Shown: in pieces, positions 10,568-24,651 of the stretch
How the letters are laid out: each line of letters opens with the position of its first letter
Numbering within the stretch: position 1 is the first letter of the stretch
Origin: Lophius americanus
Lineage: Eukaryota > Chordata > Actinopteri > Lophiiformes > Lophiidae
Assembly (NCBI GenBank): GCA_037951165.1
Contig: JBBDHG010000492.1
Span: 1 to 64,000, forward strand
Length of the DNA: 64,000 bases
Reading direction: 5' to 3'
Notes under the pieces: generated by a model
What the model saw: the letters and a program-made list of their open reading frames with translations, nothing else
Database searches by the model: none
What the model was told of the DNA's origin: nothing
Translations under genes and position numbers: made by a program

Positions 10568-12553
10568 GCAGCTCAATGGCCAAGTGGTTAAGGCACTTGC
10601 CTTGGGATCCGCGGTGCTGGGTTCGAGTCCCATTCAGCACAATTGAATTCTTAAAGGATAAATACAAGAAACGATGTGTGCTATTCAGCAGCTCCGTGGC
10701 CAAGTGGTTAAGGCACTTGCCTTGGGATCCGCGGTGTTGGGTTCGAGTCCCACTCAGCACAATTGAATTCACTCAGTTGTGTATTAGATTAACTGTCAAG
10801 ATTCTTAAATGATAAATATAAGAAACGATGTGTGCTATTCAGCAGCTCAATGGCCAAGTGGTTAAGGCACTTGCCTTGGGATCCGCGGTGCTGGGTTCGA
10901 GTCCCACTCAGCACAATTGAATTCTAAAAGGATAAATACAAGAAACGATGTGTGCTATTCAGCAGCTCCGTGGCCAAGTGGTTAAGGCACTTGCCTTGGG
11001 ATCCGCGGTGTTGGGTTTGAGTCCCACTCAGCACAATTGAATTCACTCAGTTGTGTATTAGATTAACTGTCAAGATTCTTAAATGATAAATATAAGAAAC
11101 GATGTGTGCTATTCAGCAGCTCAATGGCCAAGTGGTTAAGGCACTTGCCTTGGGATCCGCGGTGTTGGGTTCGAGTCCCACTCAGCACAATTGAATTCAC
11201 TCAGTTGTGTATTAGATTAACTGTCAAGATTCTTAAATGATAAATATAAGAAACGATGTGTGCTATTCAGCAGCTCAATGGCCAAGTGGTTAAGGCACTT
11301 GCCTTGGGATCAGAGTTGTTGGGTTCGAGTCCCATTCAGCACAATTGAATTCTTAAAGGATAAATACAAGAAACGATGTGTGCTATTCAGCAGCTCCGTG
11401 GCCAAGTGGTTAAGGCACTTGCCTTGGGATCCGCGGTGCTGGGTTCGAGTCCCACTCAGCACAATTGAATTCACTCAGTTGTGTATTAGATTAACTGTCA
11501 AGATTCTTAAATGATAAATATAAGAAACGATGTGTGCTATTCAGCAGCTCAATGGCCAAGTGGTTAAGGCACTTGCCTTGGGATCCGCGGTGCTGGGTTC
11601 GAGTCCCATTCAGCACAATTGAATTCTTAAAGGATAAATACAAGAAACGATGTGTGCTATTCAGCAGCTCCGTGGCCAAGTGGTTAAGGCACTTGCCTTG
11701 GGATCCGCGGTGTTGGGTTCGAGTCCCACTCAGCACAATTGAATTCACTCAGTTGTGTATTAGATTAACTGTCAAGATTCTTAAATGATAAATATAAGAA
11801 ACGATGTGTGCTATTCAGCAGCTCAATGGCCAAGTGGTTAAGGCACTTGCCTTGGGATCCGCGGTGCTGGGTTCGAGTCCCACTCAGCACAATTGAATTC
11901 ACTCAGTTGTGTATTAGATTAACTGTCAAGATTCTTAAATGATAAATATAAGAAACGATGTGTGCTATTCAGCAGCTCAATGGCCAAGTGGTTAAGGCAC
12001 TTGCCTTGGGATCCGCGGTGCTGGGTTCGAGTCCCACTCAGCACAATTGAATTCTAAAAGGATAAATACAAGAAACGATGTGTGCTATTCAGCAGCTCCG
12101 TGGCCAAGTGGTTAAGGCACTTGCCTTGGGATCCGCGGTGCTGGGTTCGAGTCCCACTCAGCACAATTGAATTCACTCAGTTGTGTATTAGATTAACTGT
12201 CAAGATTCTTAAATGATAAATATAAGAAACGATGTGTGCTATTCAGCAGCTCAATGGCCAAGTGGTTAAGGCACTTGCCTTGGGATCCGCGGTGTTGGGT
12301 TCGAGTCCCACTCAGCACAATTGAATTCACTCAGTTGTGTATTAGATTAACTGTCAAGATTCTTAAATGATAAATATAAGAAACAATGTGTGCTATTCAG
12401 CAGCTCCGTGGCCAAGTGGTTAAGGCACTTGCCTTGGGATCCGCGGTGTTGGGTTCGAGTCCCACTCAGCACAATTGAATTCACTCAGTTGTGTATTAGA
12501 TTAACTGTCAAGATTCTTAAATGATAAATATAAGAAACGATGTGTGCTATTCA

Positions 12554-12981
12554 GCAGCTCAGTGGCCAAGTGGTTAAGGCACTTACCTTGGCATCAGAGT
12601 TGTTGGGTTCGAGTCCCACTCAGCACAATTGAATTCACTCAGTTGTGTATTAGATTAACTGTCAAGATTCTTAAATGATAAATATAAGAAACGATGTGTG
12701 CTATTCAGCAGCTCAATGGCCAAGTGGTTAAGGCACTTACCTTGGGATCAGAGTTGTTGGGTTCGAGTCCCATTCAGCACAATTGAATTCTTGTAGGATA
12801 AATACAAGAAACGATGTGTGCTATTCAGCAGCTCAATGGCCAAGTGGTAAAGGCACTTGCCTTGGGATCCGCGGTGTTGGGTTCGAGTCCCACTCAGCAC
12901 AATTGAATTCACTCAGTTGTGTATTAGATTAACTGTCAAGATTCTTAAATGATAAATATAAGAAACGATGTGTGCTATTCA
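12554..12981 (+). repeat. 428-bp L-S-L trimer (GTAGG/GGTAAAGG type)
   Basis: Units are L (12554-12707, TTACCTTGGCATC core), S (12708-12827, spacer TTGTAGGATAAAT) and L (12828-12981, GTGGTAAAGGCAC in the D loop). The trimer or close variants recur at about 14772-15199, 43028-43455, 49588-50015, 51540-51967 and 62906-63333, with partial forms at 23198, 35382, 41204, 46642 and 58212. The A boxes are intact; the GGTAAAGG change is in the D loop just after the box. Confidence 0.8.
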
Positions 12982-14771
12982 GCAGCTCAGTGGCCAAGTG
13001 GTTAAGGCACTTACCTTGGCATCAGAGTTGTTGGGTTCGAGTCCCATTCAGCACAATTGAATTCTTAAAGGATAAATACAAGAAACGATGTGTGCTATTC
13101 AGCAGCTCCGTGGCCAAGTGGTTAAGGCACTTGCCTTGGGATCCACGGTGCTGGGTTCGAGTCCCACTCAGCACAATTGAATTCACTCAGTTGTGTATTA
13201 GATTAACTGTCAAGATTCTTAAATGATAAATATAAGAAACGATGTGTGCTATTCAGCAGCTCAATGGCCAAGTGGTTAAGGCACTTGCCTTGGGATCCGC
13301 GGTGCTGGGTTCGAGTCCCACTCAGCACAATTGAATTCTTAAAGGATAAATACAAGAAGCGATGTGTGCTATTCAGCAGCTCCGTGGCCAAGTGGTTAAG
13401 GCACTTGCCTTGGGATCCGCGGTGCTGGGTTCGAGTCCCACTCAGCACAATTGAATTCACTCAGTTGTGTATTAGATTAACTGTCAAGATTCTTTAATGA
13501 TAAATATAAGAAACAATGTGTGCTATTCAGCAGCTCCGTGGCCAAGTGGTTAAGGCACTTGCCTTGGGATCCGCGGTGTTGGGTTCGAGTCCCACTCAGC
13601 ACAATTGAATTCACTCAGTTGTGTTTTAGATTAACTGTCAAGATTCTTAAATGATAAATATAAGAAACGATGTGTGCTATTCAGCAGCTCAATGGCCAAG
13701 TGGTTAAAGCACTTGCCTTGGGATCCGCGGTGCTGGGTTCGAGTCCCACTCAGCACAATTGAATTCTTAAAGGATAAATACAAGAAACGATGTGTGCTAT
13801 TCAGCAGCTCCGTGGTTAAGGCACTTGCCTTGGGATCCGCGGTGTTGGGTTCGAGTCCCACTCAGCACAATTGAATTCACTCAGTTGTGTATTAGATTAA
13901 CTGTCAAGATTCTTAAATGATAAATATAAGAAACAATGTGTGCTATTCAGCAGCTCCGTGGCCAAGTGGTTAAGGCACTTGCCTTGGGATCCGCGGTGTT
14001 GGGTTCGAGTCCCATTCAGCACAATTGAATTCTTAAAGGATAAATACAAGAAACGATGTGTGCTATTCAGCAGCTCCGTGGCCAAGTGGTTAAGGCACTT
14101 GCCTTGGGATCCGCGGTGTTGGGTTCGAGTCCCACTCAGCACAATTGAATTCACTCAGTTGTGTATTAGATTAACTGTCAAGATTCTTAAATGATAAATA
14201 TAAGAAACGATGTGTGCTATTCAGCAGCTCAATGGCCAAGTGGTTAAGGCACTTGCCTTGGGATCCGCGGTGCTGGGTTCGAGTCCCACTCAGCACAATT
14301 GAATTCTAAAAGGATAAATACAAGAAACGATGTGTGCTATTCAGCAGCTCCGTGGCCAAGTGGTTAAGGCACTTGCCTTGGGATCCGCGGTGTTGGGTTC
14401 GAGTCCCACTCAGCACAATTGAATTCTTAAAGGATAAATACAAGAAGCGATGTGTGCTATTCAGCAGCTCCGTGGCCAAGTGGTTAAGGCACTTGCCTTG
14501 GGATCCGCGGTGCTGGGTTCGAGTCCCACTCAGCACAATTGAATTCACTCAGTTGTGTATTAGATTAACTGTCAAGATTCTTAAATGATAAATATAAGAA
14601 ACAATGTGTGCTATTCAGCAGCTCCGTGGCCAAGTGGTTAAGGCACTTGCCTTGGGATCCGCGGTGTTGGGTTCGAGTCCCACTCAGCACAATTGAATTC
14701 ACTCAGTTGTGTTTTAGATTAACTGTCAAGATTCTTAAATGATAAATATAAGAAACGATGTGTGCTATTCA

Positions 14772-15199
14772 GCAGCTCAGTGGCCAAGTGGTTAAGGCAC
14801 TTACCTTGGCATCAGAGTTGTTGGGTTCGAGTCCCACTCAGCACAATTGAATTCACTCAGTTGTGTATTAGATTAACTGTCAAGATTCTTAAATGATAAA
14901 TATAAGAAACGATGTGTGCTATTCAGCAGCTCAATGGCCAAGTGGTTAAGGCACTTACCTTGGGATCAGAGTTGTTGGGTTCGAGTCCCATTCAGCACAA
15001 TTGAATTCTTGTAGGATAAATACAAGAAACGATGTGTGCTATTCAGCAGCTCAATGGCCAAGTGGTAAAGGCACTTGCCTTGGGATCCGCGGTGTTGGGT
15101 TCGAGTCCCACTCAGCACAATTGAATTCACTCAGTTGTGTTTTAGATTAACTGTCAAGATTCTTAAATGATAAATATAAGAAACGATGTGTGCTATTCA
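14772..15199 (+). repeat. 428-bp L-S-L trimer, second copy
   Basis: Same order as at 12554: TTACCTTGGCATC L unit, S unit with TTGTAGG spacer, L unit with GGTAAAGG. The last L differs by ending in the GTGTTTTAG spacer (TTTT at 15140-15143), so it has been joined to the start of a TTTT-type block. Confidence 0.75.
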
Positions 15200-17957
15200 G
15201 CAGCTCAATGGCCAAGTGGTTAAAGCACTTGCCTTGGGATCCGCGGTGCTGGGTTCGAGTCCCACTCAGCACAATTGAATTCTTAAAGGATAAATACAAG
15301 AAACGATGTGTGCTATTCAGCAGCTCCGTGGTTAAGGCACTTGCCTTGGGATCCGCGGTGTTGGGTTCGAGTCCCACTCAGCACAATTGAATTCACTCAG
15401 TTGTGTATTAGATTAACTGTCAAGATTCTTAAATGATAAATATAAGAAACGATGTGTGCTATTCAGCAGCTCAATGGCCAAGTGGTTAAGGCACTTACCT
15501 TGGCATCAGAGTTGTTGGGTTCGAGTCCCATTCAGCACAATTGAATTCTTAAAGGATAAATACAAGAAACGATGTGTGCTATTCAGCAGCTCCGTGGCCA
15601 AGTGGTTAAGGCACTTGCCTTGGGATCCGCGGTGCTGGGTTCGAGTCCCACTCAGCACAATTGAATTCTCTCAGTTGTGTATTAGATTAACTGTCAAGAT
15701 TCTTAAATGATAAATATAAGAAACGATGTGTGCTATTCAGCAGCTCAATGGCCAAGTGGTTAAGGCACTTGCCTTGGGATCAGAGTTGTTGGGTTCGAGT
15801 CCCATTCAGCACAATTGAATTCTTAAAGGATTAATACAAGAAACGATGTGTGCTATTCAGCAGCTCCGTGGCCAAGTGGTTAAGGCACTTGCCTTGGGAT
15901 CCGCGGTGCTGGGTTCGAGTCCCACTCAGCACAATTGAATTCACTCAGTTGTGTATTAGATTAACTGTCAAGATTCTTAAATGATAAATATAAGAAACGA
16001 TGTGTGCTATTCAGCAGCTCAATGGCCAAGTGGTTAAGGCACTTGCCTTGGGATCCGCGGTGCTGGGTTCGAGTCCCACTCAGCACAATTGAATTCTAAA
16101 AGGATAAATACAAGAAACGATGTGTGCTATTCAGCAGCTCCGTGGCCAAGTGGTTAAGGCACTTGCCTTGGGATCCGCGGTGTTGGGTTCGAGTCCCACT
16201 CAGCACAATTGAATTCTCTCAGTTGTGTATTAGATTAACTGTCAAGATTCTTAAATGATAAATATAAGAAACGATGTGTGCTATTCAGCAGCTCAATGGC
16301 CAAGTGGTTAAGGCACTTGCCTTGGGATCCGCGGTGCTGGGTTCGAGTCCCACTCAGCACAATTGAATTCTAAAAGGATAAATACAAGAAACGATGTGTG
16401 CTATTCAGCAGCTCCGTGGCCAAGTGGTTAAGGCACTTGCCTTGGGATCCGCGGTGTTGGGTTCGAGTCCCACTCAGCACAATTGAATTCACTCAGTTGT
16501 GTATTAGATTAACTGTCAAGATTCTTAAATGATAAATATAAGAAACGATGTGTGCTATTCAGCAGCTCAATGGCCAAGTGGTTAAGGCACTTGCCTTGGG
16601 ATCAGAGTTGTTGGGTTCGAGTCCCATTCAGCACAATTGAATTCTTAAAGGATAAATACAAGAAACGATGTGTGCTATTCAGCAGCTCCGTGGCCAAGTG
16701 GTTAAGGCACTTGCCTTGGGATCCGCGGTGCTGGGTTCGAGTCCCACTCAGCACAATTGAATTCACTCAGTTGTGTATTAGATTAACTGTCAAGATTCTT
16801 AAATGATAAATATAAGAAACGATGTGTGCTATTCAGCAGCTCAATGGCCAAGTGGTTAAGGCACTTGCCTTGGGATCCGCGGTGCTGGGTTCGAGTCCCA
16901 CTCAGCACAATTGAATTCTTAAAGGATAAATACAAGAAGCGATGTGTGCTATTCAGCAGCTCCGTGGCCAAGTGGTTAAGGCACTTGCCTTGGGATCCGC
17001 GGTGCTGGGTTCGAGTCCCACTCAGCACAATTGAATTCACTCAGTTGTGTATTAGATTAACTGTCAAGATTCTTAAATGATAAATATAAGAAACAATGTG
17101 TGCTATTCAGCAGCTCCGTGGCCAAGTGGTTAAGGCACTTGCCTTGGGATCCGCGGTGTTGGGTTCGAGTCCCACTCAGCACAATTGAATTCACTCAGTT
17201 GTGTTTTAGATTAACTGTCAAGATTCTTAAATGATAAATATAAGAAACGATGTGTGCTATTCAGCAGCTCAATGGCCAAGTGGTTAAAGCACTTGCCTTG
17301 GGATCCGCGGTGCTGGGTTCGAGTCCCACTCAGCACAATTGAATTCTTAAAGGATAAATACAAGAAACGATGTGTGCTATTCAGCAGCTCCGTGGTTAAG
17401 GCACTTGCCTTGGGATCCGCGGTGCTGGGTTCGAGTCCCACTCAGCACAATTGAATTCTCTCAGGTGTGTATTAGATTAACTGTCAAGATTCTTAAATGA
17501 TAAATATAAGAAACGATGTGTGCTATTCAGCAGCTCAATGGCCAAGTGGTTAAGGCACTTACCTTGGCATCAGAGTTGTTGGGTTCGAGTCCCACTCAGC
17601 ACAATTGAATTCACTCAGTTGTGTATTAGATTAACTGTCAAGATTCTTAAATGATAAATATAAGAAACGATGTGTGCTATTCAGCAGCTCAATGGCCAAG
17701 TGGTTAAGGCACTTGCCTTGGGATCCGCGGTGCTGGGTTCGAGTCCCATTCAGCACAATTGAATTCTTAAAGGATAAATACAAGAAACGATGTGTGCTAT
17801 TCAGCAGCTCCGTGGCCAAGTGGTTAAGGCACTTGCCTTGGGATCCGCGGTGTTGGGTTCGAGTCCCACTCAGCACAATTGAATTCACTCAGTTGTGTAT
17901 TAGATTAACTGTCAAGATTCTTAAATGATAAATATAAGAAACGATGTGTGCTATTCA

Positions 17958-19327
17958 GCAGCTCAATGGCCAAGTGGTTAAGGCACTTGCCTTGGGATCA
18001 GAGTTGTTGGGTTCGAGTCCCATTCAGCACAATTGAATTCTTAAAGGATAAATACAAGAAACGATGTGTGCTATTCAGCAGCTCCGTGGCCAAGTGGTTA
18101 AGGCACTTGCCTTGGGATCCGCGGTGCTGGGTTCGAGTCCCACTCAGCACAATTGAATTCACTCAGTTGTGTATTAGATTAACTGTCAAGATTCTTAAAT
18201 GATAAATATAAGAAACGATGTGTGCTATTCAGCAGCTCAATGGCCAAGTGGTTAAGGCACTTGCCTTGGGATCAGAGTTGTTGGGTTCGAGTCCCATTCA
18301 GCACAATTGAATTCTTAAAGGATAAATACAAGAAACGATGTGTGCTATTCAGCAGCTCCGTGGCCAAGTGGTTAAGGCACTTGCCTTGGGATCCGCGGTG
18401 CTGGGTTCGAGTCCCACTCAGCACAATTGAATTCACTCAGTTGTGTATTAGATTAACTGTCAAGATTCTTAAATGATAAATATAAGAAACGATGTGTGCT
18501 ATTCAGCAGCTCAATGGCCAAGTGGTTAAGGCACTTGCCTTGGGATCCGCGGTGCTGGGTTCGAGTCCCATTCAGCACAATTGAATTCTTAAAGGATAAA
18601 TACAAGAAACGATGTGTGATATTCAGCAGCTCCGTGGCCAAGTGGTTAAGGCACTTGCCTTGGGATCCGCGGTGTTGGGTTCGAGTCCCACTCAGCACAA
18701 TTGAATTCACTCAGTTGTGTATTAGATTAACTGTCAAGATTCTTAAATGATAAATATAAGAAACGATGTGTGCTATTCAGCAGCTCAATGGCCAAGTGGT
18801 TAAGGCACTTGCCTTGGGATCCGCGGTGCTGGGTTCGAGTCCCACTCAGCACAATTGAATTCTAAAAGGATAAATACAAGAAACGATGTGTGCTATTCAG
18901 CAGCTCCGTGGCCAAGTGGTTAAGGCACTTGCCTTGGGATCCGCGGTGTTGGGTTTGAGTCCCACTCAGCACAATTGAATTCACTCAGTTGTGTATTAGA
19001 TTAACTGTCAAGATTCTTAAATGATAAATATAAGAAACGATGTGTGCTATTCAGCAGCTCAATGGCCAAGTGGTTAAGGCACTTGCCTTGGGATCCGCGG
19101 TGCTGGGTTCGAGTCCCACTCAGCACAATTGAATTCTAAAAGGATAAATACAAGAAACGATGTGTGCTATTCAGCAGCTCCGTGGCCAAGTGGTTAAGGC
19201 ACTTGCCTTGGGATCCGCGGTGTTGGGTTCGAGTCCCACTCAGCACAATTGAATTCACTCAGTTGTGTATTAGATTAACTGTCAAGATTCTTAAATGATA
19301 AATATAAGAAACGATGTGTGCTATTCA
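17958..19327 (+). repeat. 1370-bp higher-order repeat, first copy (five dimers, B-B-A-C-C)
   Basis: Five 274-bp dimers in the order B, B, A, C, C. The same order follows at 19328-20697 and begins again at 20698. The third dimer in this copy has the private TGTGATATTC change and the fourth has GGTTTGAG. Alphoid-like higher-order organisation of this sort results from unequal exchange in register. Confidence 0.85.
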
Positions 19328-20697
19328 GCAGCTCAATGGCCAAGTGGTTAAGGCACTTGCCTTGGGATCAGAGTGGTTGGGTTCGAGTCCCATTCAGCAC
19401 AATTGAATTCTTAAAGGATAAATACAAGAAACGATGTGTGCTATTCAGCAGCTCCGTGGCCAAGTGGTTAAGGCACTTGCCTTGGGATCCGCGGTGCTGG
19501 GTTCGAGTCCCACTCAGCACAATTGAATTCACTCAGTTGTGTATTAGATTAACTGTCAAGATTCTTAAATGATAAATATAAGAAACGATGTGTGCTATTC
19601 AGCAGCTCAATGGCCAAGTGGTTAAGGCACTTGCCTTGGGATCAGAGTTGTTGGGTTCGAGTCCCATTCAGCACAATTGAATTCTTAAAGGATAAATACA
19701 AGAAACGATGTGTGCTATTCAGCAGCTCCGTGGCCAAGTGGTTAAGGCACTTGCCTTGGGATCCGCGGTGCTGGGTTCGAGTCCCACTCAGCACAATTGA
19801 ATTCACTCAGTTGTGTATTAGATTAACTGTCAAGATTCTTAAATGATAAATATAAGAAACGATGTGTGCTATTCAGCAGCTCAATGGCCAAGTGGTTAAG
19901 GCACTTGCCTTGGGATCCGCGGTGCTGGGTTCGAGTCCCATTCAGCACAATTGAATTCTTAAAGGATAAATACAAGAAACGATGTGTGCTATTCAGCAGC
20001 TCCGTGGCCAAGTGGTTAAGGCACTTGCCTTGGGATCCGCGGTGTTGGGTTCGAGTCCCACTCAGCACAATTGAATTCACTCAGTTGTGTATTAGATTAA
20101 CTGTCAAGATTCTTAAATGATAAATATAAGAAACGATGTGTGCTATTCAGCAGCTCAATGGCCAAGTGGTTAAGGCACTTGCCTTGGGATCCGCGGTGCT
20201 GGGTTCGAGTCCCACTCAGCACAATTGAATTCTAAAAGGATAAATACAAGAAACGATGTGTGCTATTCAGCAGCTCCGTGGCCAAGTGGTTAAGGCACTT
20301 GCCTTGGGATCCGCGGTGTTGGGTTCGAGTCCCACTCAGCACAATTGAATTCACTCAGTTGTGTATTAGATTAACTGTCAAGATTCTTAAATGATAAATA
20401 TAAGAAACGATGTGTGCTATTCAGCAGCTCAATGGCCAAGTGGTTAAGGCACTTGCCTTGGGATCCGCGGTGCTGGGTTCGAGTCCCACTCAGCACAATT
20501 GAATTCTAAAAGGATAAATACAAGAAACGATGTGTGCTATTCAGCAGCTCCGTGGCCAAGTGGTTAAGGCACTTGCCTTGGGATCCGCGGTGTTGGGTTC
20601 GAGTCCCACTCAGCACAATTGAATTCACTCAGTTGTGTATTAGATTAACTGTCAAGATTCTTAAATGATAAATATAAGAAACGATGTGTGCTATTCA
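19328..20697 (+). repeat. 1370-bp higher-order repeat, second copy
   Basis: Same B-B-A-C-C order. The first B dimer carries GAGTGGTTGGG rather than GAGTTGTTGGG. Counterparts in the second 12-kb copy are at 31512-32881. Confidence 0.85.
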
Positions 20698-23600
20698 GCA
20701 GCTCAATGGCCAAGTGGTTAAGGCACTTGCCTTGGGATCAGAGTTGTTGGGTTCGAGTCCCATTCAGCACAATTGAATTCTTAAAGGATAAATACAAGAA
20801 ACGATGTGTGCTATTCAGCAGCTCCGTGGCCAAGTGGTTAAGGCACTTGCCTTGGGATCCGCGGTGCTGGGTTCGAGTCCCACTCAGCACAATTGAATTC
20901 ACTCAGTTGTGTATTAGATTAACTGTCAAGATTCTTAAATGATAAATATAAGAAACGATGTGTGCTATTCAGCAGCTCAATGGCCAAGTGGTTAAGGCAC
21001 TTGCCTTGGGATCAGAGTTGTTGGGTTCGAGTCCCATTCAGCACAATTGAATTCTTAAAGGATAAATACAAGAAACGATGTGTGCTATTCAGCAGCTCCG
21101 TGGCCAAGTGGTTAAGGCACTTGCCTTGGGATCCGCGGTGCTGGGTTCGAGTCCCACTCAGCACAATTGAATTCACTCAGTTGTGTATTAGATTAACTGT
21201 CAAGATTCTTAAATGATAAATATAAGAAACGATGTGTGCTATTCAGCAGCTCAATGGCCAAGTGGTTAAGGCACTTGCCTTGGGATCCGCGGTGCTGGGT
21301 TCGAGTCCCATTCAGCACAATTGAATTCTTAAAGGATAAATACAAGAAACGATGTGTGCTATTCAGCAGCTCCGTGGCCAAGTGGTTAAGGCACTTGCCT
21401 TGGGATCCGCGGTGTTGGGTTCGAGTCCCACTCAGCACAATTGAATTCACTCAGTTGTGTATTAGATTAACTGTCAAGATTCTTAAATGATAAATATAAG
21501 AAACGATGTGTGCTATTCAGCAGCTCAATGGCCAAGTGGTTAAGGCACTTGCCTTGGGATCCGCGGTGCTGGGTTCGAGTCCCACTCAGCACAATTGAAT
21601 TCACTCAGTTGTGTATTAGATTAACTGTCAAGATTCTTAAATGATAAATATAAGAAACGATGTGTGCTATTCAGCAGCTCAATGGCCAAGTGGTTAAGGC
21701 ACTTGCCTTGGGATCCGCGGTGCTGGGTTCGAGTCCCACTCAGCACAATTGAATTCTAAAAGGATAAATACAAGAAACGATGTGTGCTATTCAGCAGCTC
21801 CGTGGCCAAGTGGTTAAGGCACTTGCCTTGGGATCCGCGGTGCTGGGTTCGAGTCCCACTCAGCACAATTGAATTCACTCAGTTGTGTATTAGATTAACT
21901 GTCAAGATTCTTAAATGATAAATATAAGAAACGATGTGTGCTATTCAGCAGCTCAATGGCCAAGTGGTTAAGGCACTTGCCTTGGGATCAGAGTTGTTGG
22001 GTTCGAGTCCCATTCAGCACAATTGAATTCTTAAAGGATAAATACAAGAAACGATGTGTGCTATTCAGCAGCTCCGTGGCCAAGTGGTTAAGGCACTTGC
22101 CTTGGGATCCGCGGTGCTGGGTTCGAGTCCCACTCAGCACAATTGAATTCACTCAGTTGTGTATTAGATTAACTGTCAAGATTCTTAAATGATAAATATA
22201 AGAAACGATGTGTGCTATTCAGCAGCTCAATGGCCAAGTGGTTAAGGCACTTGCCTTGGGATCAGAGTTGTTGGGTTCGAGTCCCATTCAGCACAATTGA
22301 ATTCTTAAAGGATAAATACAAGAAACGATGTGTGCTATTCAGCAGCTCCGTGGCCAAGTGGTTAAGGCACTTGCCTTGGGATCCGCGGTGCTGGGTTCGA
22401 GTCCCACTCAGCACAATTGAATTCACTCAGTTGTGTATTAGATTAACTGTCAAGATTCTTAAATGATAAATATAAGAAACGATGTGTGCTATTCAGCAGC
22501 TCAATGGCCAAGTGGTTAAGGCACTTGCCTTGGGATCAGAGTTGTTGGGTTCGAGTCCCATTCAGCACAATTGAATTCTTAAAGGATAAATACAAGAAAC
22601 GATGTGTGCTATTCAGCAGCTCCGTGGCCAAGTGGTTAAGGCACTTGCCTTGGGATCCGCGGTGCTGGGTTCGAGTCCCACTCAGCACAATTGAATTCAC
22701 TCAGTTGTGTATTAGATTAACTGTCAAGATTCTTAAATGATAAATATAAGAAACGATGTGTGCTATTCAGCAGCTCAATGGCCAAGTGGTTAAGGCACTT
22801 GCCTTGGGATCCGCGGTGCTGGGTTCGAGTCCCACTCAGCACAATTGAATTCTAAAAGGATAAATACAAGAAACGATGTGTGCTATTCAGCAGCTCCGTG
22901 GCCAAGTGGTTAAGGCACTTGCCTTGGGATCCGCGGTGTTGGGTTCGAGTCCCACTCAGCACAATTGAATTCACTCAGTTGTGTATTAGATTAACTGTCA
23001 AGATTCTTAAATGATAAATATAAGAAACAATGTGTGCTATTCAGCAGCTCCGTGGCCAAGTGGTTAAGGCACTTGCCTTGGGATCCGCGGTGTTGGGTTC
23101 GAGTCCCACTCAGCACAATTGAATTCACTCAGTTGTGTATTAGATTAACTGTCAAGATTCTTAAATGATAAATATAAGAAACGATGTGTGCTATTCAGCA
23201 GCTCAGTGGCCAAGTGGTTAAGGCACTTACCTTGGCATCAGAGTTGTTGGGTTCGAGTCCCACTCAGCACAATTGAATTCACTCAGTTGTGTATTAGATT
23301 AACTGTCAAGATTCTTAAATGATAAATATAAGAAACGATGTGTGCTATTCAGCAGCTCAATGGCCAAGTGGTTAAGGCACTTGCCTTGGGATCAGAGTTG
23401 TTGGGTTCGAGTCCCATTCAGCACAATTGAATTCTTAAAGGATAAATACAAGAAACGATGTGTGCTATTCAGCAGCTCAATGGCCAAGTGGTAAAGGCAC
23501 TTGCCTTGGGATCCGCGGTGCTGGGTTCGAGTCCCACTCAGCACAATTGAATTCACTCAGTTGTGTATTAGATTAACTGTCAAGATTCTTAAATGATAAA

Positions 23601-24651
23601 TATAAGAAACGATGTGTGCTATTCAGCAGCTCAATGGCCAAGTGGTTAAGGCACTTGCCTTGGGATCAGAGTTGTTGGGTTCGAGTCCCATTCAGCACAA
23701 TTGAATTCTTAAAGGATAAATACAAGAAACGATGTGTGCTATTCAGCAGCTCCGTGGCCAAGTGGTTAAGGCACTTGCCTTGGGATCCGCGGTGCTGGGT
23801 TCGAGTCCCACTCAGCACAATTGAATTCACTCAGTTGTGTATTAGATTAACTGTCAAGATTCTTAAATGATAAATATAAGAAACGATGTGTGCTATTCAG
23901 CAGCTCAATGGCCAAGTGGTTAAGGCACTTGCCTTGGGATCCGCGGTGCTGGGTTCGAGTCCCACTCAGCACAATTGAATTCTTAAAGGATAAATACAAG
24001 AAACGATGTGTGCTATTCAGCAGCTCCGTGGCCAAGTGGTTAAGGCACTTGCCTTGGGATCCGCGGTGTTGGGTTCGAGTCCCACTCAGCACAATTGAAT
24101 TCACTCAGTTGTGTATTAGATTAACTGTCAAGATTCTTAAATGATAAATATAAGAAACGATGTGTGCTATTCAGCAGCTCAATGGCCAAGTGGTTAAGGC
24201 ACTTGCCTTGGGATCCGCGGTGCTGGGTTCGAGTCCCACTCAGCACAATTGAATTCACTCAGTTGTGTATTAGATTAACTGTCAAGATTCTTAAATGATA
24301 AATATAAGAAACGATGTGTGCTATTCAGCAGCTCAATGGCCAAGTGGTTAAGGCACTTGCCTTGGGATCCGCGGTGCTGGGTTCGAGTCCCACTCAGCAC
24401 AATTGAATTCTAAAAGGATAAATACAAGAAACGATGTGTGCTATTCAGCAGCTCCGTGGCCAAGTGGTTAAGGCACTTGCCTTGGGATCCGCGGTGTTGG
24501 GTTTGAGTCCCACTCAGCACAATTGAATTCACTCAGTTGTGTATTAGATTAACTGTCAAGATTCTTAAATGATAAATATAAGAAACGATGTGTGCTATTC
24601 AGCAGCTCAATGGCCAAGTGGTTAAGGCACTTGCCTTGGGATCCGCGGTGC

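Larger units (their letters stand above)
7289..16217 (+). repeat. Mosaic L/S/L-prime region
   Basis: An irregular mixture of 274-bp dimers, 420-bp trimers (around 7304, 8932, 13530, 15046) and 428-bp trimers. Two S-S-L runs occur at 8264-8657 and 10174-10567. Single-base oddities include G at 7351 (CGGGGTTGGG), T at 7703 (TATATGAAACG) and GGATTAATAC near 15831. No other element was found. Confidence 0.85.
17684..21519 (+). repeat. Fourteen uninterrupted 274-bp dimers
   Basis: Unit starts at 17684, 17958, 18232, 18506, 18780, 19054, 19328 and onward are spaced by exactly 274 bp up to 21519. Each dimer is S then L. Three S types alternate: A (CCGCGG core, CCCATTCAG, TTAAAGG), B (GATCAGAG core, CCCATTCAG, TTAAAGG) and C (CCGCGG core, CCCACTCAG, TAAAAGG). 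The order is A, BBACC, BBACC, BBA. Confidence 0.9.
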
